Source: JBGTCY01 sp041748615
Lineage (GTDB): Bacteria; Bacteroidota; Bacteroidia; Chitinophagales; CAIOSU01
Direction of reading: 5' to 3'
Assembly: GCA_041748615.1 (NCBI GenBank)
Contig: JBGTCY010000150.1
Location: 1-13,693 of the forward strand
DNA length: 13,693 bases
Under the pieces are notes generated by a model. It had not been told where the DNA came from and made no database searches. It saw only the letters and a program-made list of their open reading frames with translations. Position numbers and translations under genes: made by a program. Each line of letters starts with the position of its first letter. Positions within the stretch are counted from its first letter, which is position 1. Of this stretch, positions 8,363 to 13,693 are shown piece after piece.

Positions 8363-8391
8363 CAAATGTATCAAAAAGAAGCCGCCTCAAA
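8363..8391 (-). promoter_or_regulatory. Predicted promoter, TTTG-N17-TACATTTG, inside a terminator
   Basis: On the minus strand, TTTG (8391 to 8388) and TACATTTG (8370 to 8363) are 17 bases apart, matching the Bacteroidota -33/-7 consensus. A start near 8356 would leave about 20 bases of leader before ATG 8336. The TTTG element lies in the loop of the GC-rich hairpin at 8380-8402, so the promoter of this gene and the terminator of the upstream gene share DNA. Confidence 0.5.
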
Positions 8392-8402
8392 CGGTGGCGG
8401 CT
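8380..8402 (-). terminator. GC-rich hairpin followed by T-rich tract (second terminator)
   Basis: On the minus strand AGCCGCC pairs with GGCGGCT around a 9-base loop and is followed by TCTTTTT, the form of an intrinsic terminator. It lies about 20 bases beyond the first terminator of the 8480-9154 gene, making a tandem pair. The 7-bp stem has six G-C pairs. Confidence 0.65.
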
Positions 8403-8419
8403 CAATCATTTTTCCACAT

Positions 8420-8457
8420 AAAAAAAAGAGGCTGCCCTTTTTTAGACAGCCTCTTTT
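8420..8457 (-). terminator. Strong intrinsic terminator, bidirectional form
   Basis: AAAAGAGGCTG (8424-8434) and CAGCCTCTTTT (8447-8457) form a perfect 11-bp stem with a 12-base loop. On the minus strand the stem core is followed by eight T residues, giving a classic Rho-independent terminator 23 bases after the stop of the 8480-9154 gene. On the plus strand it is followed by TTTTAGATTTT, so it may also work in reverse. Confidence 0.88.
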
Positions 8458-8479
8458 AGATTTTCAGAAAATGTAAATC

Positions 8480-9154
8480 CTAAAGGTCTTCAACTAATGC
8501 GTAAACTACTTCGATGTAGTAGTAGCCGGCTTGTGCATAGCCAACACCACCCAAAGGAACAGTTGAGTTCGGGAAAGTAGCCGGGATATCGGGTACTAAC
8601 CTGTAGTGCAGTCTGAACATGTTTGTTTCAGGATTGCCAGCGGCAGAACCCGGTTCATAGCTTTCACCAGCGCCTGTTCCAACCATGCCTGCGAGAAACT
8701 GAGTTTCGTCCGCATCAGGAACACCGGCTAAAACACCGGAGTTGGTTAAGCCTTTCAGACTTACGAATGCGTCAAAAGTACCACCCAACGGAGCGGAAGC
8801 ATTTGCAGAAGCTGACTGAATCTCGAGGATTTCAGCAGGCAACGTGCCTTCACCGTTGGTTGAGTAACCTTCTACCTGTATCCAGTTGTCAGTGCTGGCG
8901 TAGGCGAAAAGGTCCCATGCTACAGTAGCATCAACTTCCAATTTGGTAGCGTTGAACTTAACGATACCATTTTGGTACTGCGCGATGGATTTGAAAGTGA
9001 AATCAACTTGCGGGTCAGTAGTCATTCTCAGGTCGAGGATACCTTGCAGGTCCATTGTTACATAAGAATACTCCTCATCCGTTAATTGAGCGAATGTTTG
9101 TTGCATTGCAAAAAACAAAATTGCCATTGCAAGCAGGGAAATTTTTTTCATCAT
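8480..9154 (-). CDS. Secreted protein, longer member of a paralogous pair
   Basis: The family is unrecognised. It has 224 residues from tandem ATGs at 9154 and 9151. A clear signal peptide (Lys3-Lys4, hydrophobic 5-19, cleavage after FA22 before Gln23) sends it across the inner membrane. No lipobox, later membrane segment or cysteine is present. The mature region shares with its neighbour the blocks VDFTFKSIAQYQNG (50-63), AWDLFAYAST (79-88), EGYSTNG, a YRLVPD segment (184-189), AQAGYYYIEV (207-216) and the terminal LVEDL. It is rich in Gly, Ala and acidic residues between 100 and 180. A beta-sandwich surface or extracellular protein is my inference. A strong terminator follows, and the 182-base upstream region holds palindromes and a hairpin, so it is probably transcribed alone. 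Confidence 0.87.
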   Translation of the reverse strand: MMKKISLLAMAILFFAMQQTFAQLTDEEYSYVTMDLQGILDLRMTTDPQVDFTFKSIAQYQNGIVKFNATKLEVDATVAWDLFAYASTDNWIQVEGYSTNGEGTLPAEILEIQSASANASAPLGGTFDAFVSLKGLTNSGVLAGVPDADETQFLAGMVGTGAGESYEPGSAAGNPETNMFRLHYRLVPDIPATFPNSTVPLGGVGYAQAGYYYIEVVYALVEDL

Positions 9155-9189
9155 GATTAATTGGGTTTAAAGTGATTTAATACAGGCTT

Positions 9190-9209
9190 CTACGTAGCGG
9201 TTTGTACAA
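9190..9209. promoter_or_regulatory. Two adjacent 8-bp palindromes upstream of secreted-protein gene
   Basis: CTACGTAG (9190-9197) and TTGTACAA (9202-9209) are each perfect palindromes, four bases apart, 36-55 bases upstream of the ATG of the 8480-9154 gene. The arrangement resembles a double operator half-turn spacing, but two short palindromes can occur by chance and no repeat of either motif is seen elsewhere in the window's intergenic DNA. Confidence 0.2.
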
Positions 9210-9250
9210 GGTTTCGGAAGCGCGGTAATTCACTTTGGGATGCAACCCTT

Positions 9251-9273
9251 CACATGCATTGAAACGCATGGTG
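9251..9273. other. Small hairpin in the long leader region
   Basis: CACATGC (9251-9257) pairs with GCATGGTG (9266-9273) with one bulged G and an 8-base loop. It lies about 100 bases upstream of the 8480-9154 gene and could be a leader-RNA structure or part of a protein-binding site. It has no T-tract and is not a terminator. Confidence 0.2.
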
Positions 9274-9336
9274 CATCAGGCTTTTATTGAAAAAAGCATA
9301 TTTAAAAAAAAGTTGGAAGGCAGGGAAGAAAACCGA

Positions 9337-10041
9337 TTAGCTGAGAACTCTTAACGAGTCTTCTTCAATCAATTTGCCGTCAGCGCATCGAACGATGCGG
9401 CAGGGGAATTTGTCCATGATGTAATAATTATGTGTAGCCATGAGTACGGCTGTATTGAGTTCGCTGTTGAGTTTCAGCAATAGCTGCATAATGTCATCTG
9501 AAGTGTCGGGGTCGAGGTTTCCGGTAGGTTCGTCCGCAAGAATCAATTCCGGATTGTTCAGCAGGGAACGGGCGATGGCAACGCGCTGCTGCTCGCCACC
9601 TGACAATTCATGGGGAAAACGATGTCCTTTTGTTCTTAAACCAACTTGGGTCAATACATCATTGACGCGTTCCTGAATTTTTGGATTGTCTTTCCAGCCG
9701 GTGGCTTTGAGTACGAAAATGAGATTGTCGGAAACAGTGCGGTCCATCAAAAGCTGGAAGTCCTGAAAAACGATACCTAATTTTCTGCGCAGGTAGGGAA
9801 TGTCGCGGTTCTTTAGTTTCTTCAGGTTGTAATTTACAACACGCCCTTCACCTTCTTTCAGTGGCAACGCGCCATACAATGCTTTCATCAAACTGCTTTT
9901 CCCGCTCCCCGTTTTTCCAATCAAATACACAAACTCGCCTTTTCTCACTTTCAGGTCAACACCATTCAACACCAATGTTTTTCCCTGGAATACATAGGCG
10001 TTTTTCAATTCCACTAAATAAATATTCTCTTTCTCGTCCAC
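9337..10041 (-). CDS. ftsE: FtsE-like ABC transporter ATP-binding protein
   Basis: This cytosolic ABC ATPase has 234 residues, the length of a stand-alone ATPase subunit. Walker A is GKTGSGKS (42-49), the Q-loop Gln is 93 in VFQDFQLLMDRTV, the signature is LSGGEQQRVAIARSL (146-160), Walker B is LILADEPTGNLD, and the switch His is 204. The FQDFxLL...TVxxN block and overall length place it in the FtsE/LolD group and closest to FtsE. FtsE works with the membrane protein FtsX to control cell-wall hydrolases at division. No ftsX lies beside it, as is common in this phylum. Translation probably starts at GTG 10041, because no ATG is in frame upstream before a stop. A LolD-type role is the main alternative. 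Confidence 0.85.
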   Translation of the reverse strand: MDEKENIYLVELKNAYVFQGKTLVLNGVDLKVRKGEFVYLIGKTGSGKSSLMKALYGALPLKEGEGRVVNYNLKKLKNRDIPYLRRKLGIVFQDFQLLMDRTVSDNLIFVLKATGWKDNPKIQERVNDVLTQVGLRTKGHRFPHELSGGEQQRVAIARSLLNNPELILADEPTGNLDPDTSDDIMQLLLKLNSELNTAVLMATHNYYIMDKFPCRIVRCADGKLIEEDSLRVLS

Positions 10042-10114
10042 GTATTTATGTTTTATGTTGTAAAAATAAACGACTTGAGTAAGTATCGCTCATAACTTAT
10101 AAACACCTGAATAT

Positions 10115-10131
10115 TTGAAAACGCTTTTCAA
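10115..10131 (-). terminator. Perfect AT-rich hairpin at the end of the DUF3592-like gene
   Basis: TTGAAAA and TTTTCAA form a 7-bp perfect inverted repeat around CGC, overlapping the stop codon of the gene at 10128-10616. No long T-tract follows, so it would be at best a weak terminator or a processing or attenuation structure in front of ftsE. Confidence 0.25.
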
Positions 10132-10616
10132 TAGTTGGCAAACCAGGCGACAGTGATTCCCGTCCAAAAAATCATTACCACCTGACTGAACAACAGATAA
10201 TGAAACCAAAAGCCGAAAAAACTGTAAACTGCCGCATTTTCGGGATTATTCTTTTTGTAAATGACTTTCACCGGTTCCTTTAACTCTAAATTTATATTGA
10301 CAGCCGCTAGGAATTGGTATTGATTGCCGTTCAACTGAAATTTAATGACAGGATGGCGAAGAAATGCTCTGCTTTTCGATTCAAATCCCACCACTTCACC
10401 GTCTGCATATTCCGAATTAATAAAAAAAACAATCCGACTTCCAATTGTAATTAAAATGATTACAAATACACCTTTCAGGAAAAAGGAAAGAATCTCTTTA
10501 TTGTTTGCTTTAAAGGATTTTTTTGGAGGGGGTTCCGGAAATTTTAACTCGTTGCCCAACGTGGAAAGAGTATCATTAATGTCTTTATTTTCTGCCGGAA
10601 GTTTTTTTTCGTCCAT
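10128..10616 (-). CDS. DUF3592-like two-span membrane protein
   Basis: The 162-residue protein has a Pro/Lys-rich cytoplasmic N-tail (1-40), a membrane span at about 42-66, an outside domain (about 67-136) and a second span at about 137-159. The middle part shows the pattern of DUF3592-type proteins: ADGEVVGFES, a block HPVIKFQLNGNQYQF (88-102), EPVKVIYKKNNPENAAVYSF (114-133), then an aromatic FGFWFHY entering the membrane. The biochemical function of this family is not known. The gene starts with ATG 25 bases behind the receiver-domain gene and 86 bases ahead of ftsE, so it probably shares a transcript with the receiver. Confidence 0.7.
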   Translation of the reverse strand: MDEKKLPAENKDINDTLSTLGNELKFPEPPPKKSFKANNKEILSFFLKGVFVIILITIGSRIVFFINSEYADGEVVGFESKSRAFLRHPVIKFQLNGNQYQFLAAVNINLELKEPVKVIYKKNNPENAAVYSFFGFWFHYLLFSQVVMIFWTGITVAWFANY

Positions 10617-10641
10617 TATTTAAAATCTCGGAATTTACCGG

Positions 10642-11166
10642 TCATCCGTAGCCTTTTAACAGGAAGATAATCACCCCGATGAGGACAACAATGAAACCGC
10701 CAATTAAAAATGTGGCAAGTTTCACTCCTTCACGATATTCCTGTGCGGCATCCTCTTTAATGATTTCATGAATGATGTTGCGAATCACTAATTGTGCGCG
10801 TGCAAATGCCGTTTCATTTTTAATGATGTAGTCTTTCACGCCATAATCGTAGCAAGTGACGGCAACTTCCAGTTTGTCCTGGTGAGACATCATCACCACC
10901 GGAATTTCAGGGGCGATGTGTTTGATTTTTTTAAGTACATCCACTCCGTCAGGCGCGTCCTCACTTAAAGCGTCAAAATAGTAGTCAAGAACAATGATGT
11001 CCGGCTTTTCTTTCACGCGGTTGATGCAGTCCTGCCCGTTGTTGATGGTTTCAATCTTCAGATTGTAGGGTAAATGTTTCGCTAAGTGCTCCTTTAAAAG
11101 GAGCAGATGCTTCTGGTCATCATCCACTAAGAAAATGACAAATGTTTTATCTTTTGCTTTTGACAT
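10642..11166 (-). CDS. Receiver-domain protein with C-terminal membrane anchor
   Basis: This is a 174-residue single-domain response regulator. The receiver spans about 8-130: the acidic pair is Asp15-Asp16 (LVDDDQ), the phospho-acceptor is Asp61 (IIVLDYYFD), the switch Ser is 94 (VVMMSHQD) and the conserved Lys is 116 (DYIIKN), so phosphorylation should be possible. No DNA-binding or enzymatic output domain follows. Instead a short helix leads to one hydrophobic span (about 150-170) and a tail KGYG, which would tether the receiver to the cytoplasmic face of the inner membrane. No histidine kinase gene is nearby. The start is ATG 11166 (MSKAKDK); a TTG-initiated extension to 11211 lies inside the likely promoter. 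Confidence 0.87.
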   Translation of the reverse strand: MSKAKDKTFVIFLVDDDQKHLLLLKEHLAKHLPYNLKIETINNGQDCINRVKEKPDIIVLDYYFDALSEDAPDGVDVLKKIKHIAPEIPVVMMSHQDKLEVAVTCYDYGVKDYIIKNETAFARAQLVIRNIIHEIIKEDAAQEYREGVKLATFLIGGFIVVLIGVIIFLLKGYG

Positions 11167-11181
11167 TGGATAATTTTTTTG

Positions 11182-11213
11182 AAAATATAGAGAAATTAAC
11201 TTCAAATCCAAAA
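11182..11213 (-). promoter_or_regulatory. Possible promoter for the receiver gene, TTTTG-N19-TATATTTT
   Basis: On the minus strand TTTTG (11213 to 11209) and TATATTTT (11189 to 11182) are 19 bases apart. The -7 part differs from TAnnTTTG at the last base. It lies 16 bases upstream of ATG 11166, so the predicted leader would be very short. Confidence 0.3.
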
Positions 11214-11348
11214 CTTTCGTGAAAATAAATTTACCGGGGTGGCAACTCTTTCTGGTTTTTCGTATGAATTAGGGATAGTTATACACATCTTTGCAGTGTT
11301 AAAATTCATTTAACAGTAATTTCATTTTTCATAAAATTGTGCCGCAGT

Positions 11349-12266
11349 ATGGCTCTAGATTTCTCCGTAGTGGTACCGGTTTATAACAGCGAACAATCGC
11401 TGCATCTTTTATTTGAAAGAGTTCAGGCTTATTTTGCCATCCGAAACAATTCTTTTGAAGTGATATTTGTAGATGATGAAAGTCAGGATAACAGTTGGGG
11501 TGAAATTGCAAAACTTAAGGAAAAATATCCTCAGCTTGTCAGAGCAATCAGGCTGGCACGAAACATCGGTCAGCAAAAAGCCACCCTTTGCGGGATTAAT
11601 AACAGCAACGGAAATCTCATCGTTACGATTGATGACGACCTTCAAATACCACCGGAGGAAATTTCAAAACTGATAGATGTTTACATGCAGGAAAAATCAG
11701 ACCTTGTCTATGGTTTGTATGATACCAAACATCATTCGGCATTCAGAAATTTCGGAAGTAGAGTTTTTAACTTATTTTTCGGGCGTTTTGCAAGCACCAC
11801 CGGCAAAGGTTCATCTTTCAGATTGCTCACTAAGCAAATCGCGGAGCGGCTGAAAGGCATCAATCAAAAATATTTACTGCTGGATGAAGTGATACAATGG
11901 TTTACCAGTCATATTGCTTATTGCAACGTGGAACATCAAAAACGGGAGCTTGGCAAATCCGGCTATTCCGGTTTCAAGTTGATTCGAATTGCACTCAGTT
12001 ATATTTTTTATTACACCATCATCCCGCTCAGGCTGATGACCTATCTTGGTTTTGTTTTTTCTATCGGAAGCTTCATCCTGAGTTTAGTTTACATCTATCG
12101 TTATTGGGCATTGGATGTGGAACCAGGTTTTACGACCATCATTATCACCATTTTTTTCTCCACAAGTGTTATCTTGTTCTCCCTTGGGATAATCGGGGAA
12201 TACATCAGTCGCATCTATGTGCAGGAAATTTCCCGACCACCTTATGTTATTAAAGAAATGATTTAA
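11349..12266 (+). CDS. GT2 glycosyltransferase, polyprenyl-phosphate type
   Basis: This inner-membrane family 2 glycosyltransferase of the GtrB/ArnC/DPM1-like group has 305 residues from ATG 11349. The catalytic GT-A domain starts VVVPVYNSE (7-15), contains the VDDESQDNS nucleotide-binding segment (41-49) and the metal-binding triple Asp95-97 (TIDDDLQIPPEE). Two hydrophobic spans at about 231-252 and 262-285 and the end EYISRIYVQEISRPPYVI (284-301) are hallmarks of enzymes that load a sugar onto undecaprenyl phosphate for use outside the membrane. The sugar cannot be read from the sequence. The stop codon overlaps the next start by one base (TAATG), so translation of the two proteins is probably coupled. 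Confidence 0.9.
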   Translation: MALDFSVVVPVYNSEQSLHLLFERVQAYFAIRNNSFEVIFVDDESQDNSWGEIAKLKEKYPQLVRAIRLARNIGQQKATLCGINNSNGNLIVTIDDDLQIPPEEISKLIDVYMQEKSDLVYGLYDTKHHSAFRNFGSRVFNLFFGRFASTTGKGSSFRLLTKQIAERLKGINQKYLLLDEVIQWFTSHIAYCNVEHQKRELGKSGYSGFKLIRIALSYIFYYTIIPLRLMTYLGFVFSIGSFILSLVYIYRYWALDVEPGFTTIIITIFFSTSVILFSLGIIGEYISRIYVQEISRPPYVIKEMI

Positions 12267-12910
12267 TGCATATACATCGTTACGGAATCAAATTAGTTAG
12301 ACTGAGCGAAGAACATATTGAAACGGTTCGTAACTGGCGCAATGCTCCGGAAATCCGCGATTTCATGGAATTCAGGGAACATATCACGCCACAAATGCAA
12401 GAAGCCTGGTTTCAGTCATTGAACCGACTTGCAGATTTTTATTTTTTAATTGAAACACAAGATGAGCCGGTCGGTCTGATTCATACTTCCGGAATCAATT
12501 GGAAAGAAAATTCAGGCCATTCCGGATTATTCATCTGGAAAAAAGAGTTGCAGGGAACCTTTGTACCCGTGCTGGCATCTCTGACGATGGTGGACTTTTT
12601 TTTCAATTTCTGTAATCTCAATAAAGTGTTTGCAAAAGTGCTTGAAAAAAATCCGGTAGCAATTCAATATAACCTCAAACTCGGTTTTATACCAACAGGA
12701 AACTATACCTCAAATGAATTCAGGGAATATTTGTTGACGAAAGAAAACTATGAAACAGCCACTCATCAACTGCACTGCATGGCAAAATATATAGGCGAAC
12801 CTGAATTTCAAATTTCAATGGATGCCGATTTATTGCAAGATTTTAAAAATATAGACGCATTAAATCTTAATTATGCCGGTAGACATATTAACCAATTCAG
12901 CGGGGAATAA
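12266..12910 (+). CDS. GNAT-like N-acetyltransferase
   Basis: The 214-residue protein, with ATG overlapping the glycosyltransferase stop, matches the RimJ/RimL or PseH-like GNAT type. It begins IKLVRLSEEHIETVRNWRN (8-26), then ITPQMQEAWFQSL (40-52), FYFLIE (58-63) and PVGLIH (68-73), and has the closing GNAT block NPVAIQYNLKLGF (129-141). The usual acetyl-CoA loop RxxGxG is degenerate (ELQGTFVP, 94-101). About 55 residues follow the normal domain end and are unlike anything I recognise. Given the coupled polyprenyl-phosphate glycosyltransferase, an amino-sugar acetylation role in a cell-surface glycan is the best guess; a protein acetyltransferase cannot be excluded. Confidence 0.75.
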   Translation: MHIHRYGIKLVRLSEEHIETVRNWRNAPEIRDFMEFREHITPQMQEAWFQSLNRLADFYFLIETQDEPVGLIHTSGINWKENSGHSGLFIWKKELQGTFVPVLASLTMVDFFFNFCNLNKVFAKVLEKNPVAIQYNLKLGFIPTGNYTSNEFREYLLTKENYETATHQLHCMAKYIGEPEFQISMDADLLQDFKNIDALNLNYAGRHINQFSGE

Positions 12911-12937
12911 TTTTTTTTTAAAACTAAAACGATATCG

Positions 12938-13387
12938 ATGAAAACACTCTCATTATTTTTCAGTTTGCTTCTGCTTTTTGGAGCTTTCACTATCAATCTG
13001 CAAAGACCTGCTAATGACATTTCGGATGTTCAGGATAATGTGGAAATCAATATTATCTCCCCTGATGCAGAGAAGAAAAAATCAGGCGACTCAATCTTAA
13101 TTCACGTCCATTGGAAAGCAAAATCGGGTACTTTACATGATGTGGAGGTACATATCTATAATGAAACTGAAAATAATGCCGAAGTGTATGTTTATGGTGA
13201 CCATTTTCATAAAGTCAACCACACCCATCGTGATGTGTTTGTACCGGTCGTTACCATACCGACAACTTTTGTACTGATGGCAAGTCATGAAGGGCATGGC
13301 GGTCAGCCTTTGATGAAAACAGTGAAGTTTGAAGTGTTACCTGAGAAAGGAAAAAAAGAAAAGAAGAGCAAGAAGAGCAAGAAGTAA
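12938..13387 (+). CDS. Small secreted histidine-rich protein
   Basis: The 149-residue protein has a signal peptide at about 1-20 (MKTLSL, then a hydrophobic core) and no lipobox Cys. The mature part contains ten histidines (56, 58, 67, 72, 89, 91, 95, 97, 117, 120), eight of them within 56-97, including the cluster GDHFHKVNHTH. The sequence alternates as expected for a single immunoglobulin-like beta domain (DUF4625-like proteins are one possible relative, unproven). Metal binding is a reasonable inference. It ends in a very basic tail, KGKKEKKSKKSKK (137-149). It follows the acetyltransferase gene by 27 bases on the same strand and may be co-transcribed. No function is assigned. Confidence 0.8.
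   Translation: MKTLSLFFSLLLLFGAFTINLQRPANDISDVQDNVEINIISPDAEKKKSGDSILIHVHWKAKSGTLHDVEVHIYNETENNAEVYVYGDHFHKVNHTHRDVFVPVVTIPTTFVLMASHEGHGGQPLMKTVKFEVLPEKGKKEKKSKKSKK
13361..13384 (+). repeat. 9-bp tandem repeat encoding the Lys/Ser tail
   Basis: The unit AAGAAGAGC occurs at 13361-13369 and 13370-13378 and is followed by a partial copy AAGAAG before the stop. It encodes Lys-Lys-Ser repeats at the end of the histidine-rich protein, and copy number may vary between strains. Confidence 0.7.
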
Positions 13388-13423
13388 TAGGCAGTGTTTC
13401 CAAACTCATCCGGCAGTGTAGGG

Positions 13424-13693
13424 TTATTTCGCAAGCCAACGCCACCGGATTTCATTTAAAGTCTGTTTAAATCGGTTCCATCTGCCTTCCGCTTCAATTA
13501 AAAGATTGGGCAAAATGAACACTGCCGGATTGAGCGCCCACTTGATTGCTTTTTGATGAAATGGCAAAAAGGAATAAGGAAGGTTTTCCTTGTTGAAGCG
13601 CGGGCGTAATTGCTTGTAAATTTTTTTGAATTCCAATTGGTTGAAGCAATGATAAGCGGAATCCCGCTGAGGCATCACTTCCATGCCGATATG
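13424..13693 (-). CDS. C-terminal part of an unidentified protein (cut by window edge)
   Basis: The last 89 residues and stop codon are visible; the frame stays open to the right edge, so the Met at 13684 is probably internal. The segment is rich in Trp, Phe, Lys and Arg (for example FKKIYKQLRPRF, IKWALNPAVFILPNLLIEAEGRW) with one moderately hydrophobic stretch. I do not recognise the family. It is convergent with the histidine-rich protein gene, with only 36 bases between their stops and no hairpin there. Confidence 0.6.
   Translation of the reverse strand, partial: HIGMEVMPQRDSAYHCFNQLEFKKIYKQLRPRFNKENLPYSFLPFHQKAIKWALNPAVFILPNLLIEAEGRWNRFKQTLNEIRWRWLAK

Noticed and set aside
8337..8405. 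N-terminal extension of the shorter secreted protein
   Set aside because: It would be translated through the terminator hairpin and upstream of the predicted promoter, and it would put even more sequence before the signal peptide core.
11167..11211. Extension of the receiver protein to a TTG
   Set aside because: The receiver fold starts at about residue 8 of the ATG version; the extra residues fall in the probable promoter region.
12890..12921. Terminator after the acetyltransferase gene (run of nine T residues)
   Set aside because: Only a four-base stem (ATTC/GAAT) precedes the T-run; this is too weak, so the next gene may share the transcript.
13390..13529. Direct repeat GGCAGTGT (13390, 13412) and an inverted copy TCCGGCAGTGT/ACACTGCCGGA about 100 bases apart
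   Set aside because: The inverted copy is inside a coding region and the repeats are short; a chance match is the simpler reading and no mobile-element feature accompanies it.
1..13693. CRISPR array, tRNA or rRNA gene, insertion sequence ends
   Set aside because: I found no regularly spaced repeats, no tRNA-like cloverleaf and no transposase or terminal inverted repeats; this is by eye, so small RNAs without a known pattern could be missed.

Overview
The window looks like a chromosomal segment from a member of the Bacteroidota. The evidence is moderately AT-rich DNA, start codons without recognisable Shine-Dalgarno sequences, at least two matches to the Bacteroidota promoter pattern (TTG, about 20 bases, TAnnTTTG), and proteins typical of that phylum: bicarbonate-type MenB, MenFDBA gene order, solo FtsE, and small secreted proteins with an FAQ-type signal cleavage site. 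I cannot name a genus.

Left part (249-5943, all minus strand). A menaquinone gene run, menF-menD-menB-menA, is packed with gaps of about 40-50 bases. It covers chorismate to isochorismate (MenF), the SEPHCHC step (MenD), naphthoate ring closure (MenB) and prenylation of DHNA (MenA). menC, menE and menH are not here. Directly behind menA, 47 bases downstream on the same strand, is a RhuM-Fic/Doc fusion protein, an accessory or toxin-like gene sitting where further men genes might have been expected.

Middle (5934-7568, plus strand). A divergent promoter reads into a histidine-phosphatase gene and, 5 bases later, an EamA/DMT-type transporter.

Centre (7695-9154, minus strand). Two secreted proteins are diverged paralogues: a shared FTF...YQNG segment, a WDL segment and a C-terminal LV[E/Q]DL. 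They are separated by a strong bidirectional terminator and a second GC-rich hairpin. The predicted promoter of the downstream paralogue is threaded through that second hairpin.

The next minus-strand group (9337-11166) is a receiver-domain protein with a C-terminal membrane anchor, a DUF3592-like two-span membrane protein, and ftsE without ftsX.

The right part (11349-13387, plus strand) holds a polyprenyl-phosphate-type GT2 glycosyltransferase overlapping by one base (TAATG) with a GNAT-like acetyltransferase, which suggests modification of a cell-surface sugar. A small secreted, histidine-rich protein with a lysine-rich tail follows. The window ends inside an unidentified minus-strand gene.

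Most of the window is ordinary core and envelope gene content. The points most worth a second look are the RhuM-Fic fusion behind the men genes, the secreted paralogue pair with its overlapping terminator and promoter, and the membrane-tethered stand-alone receiver.
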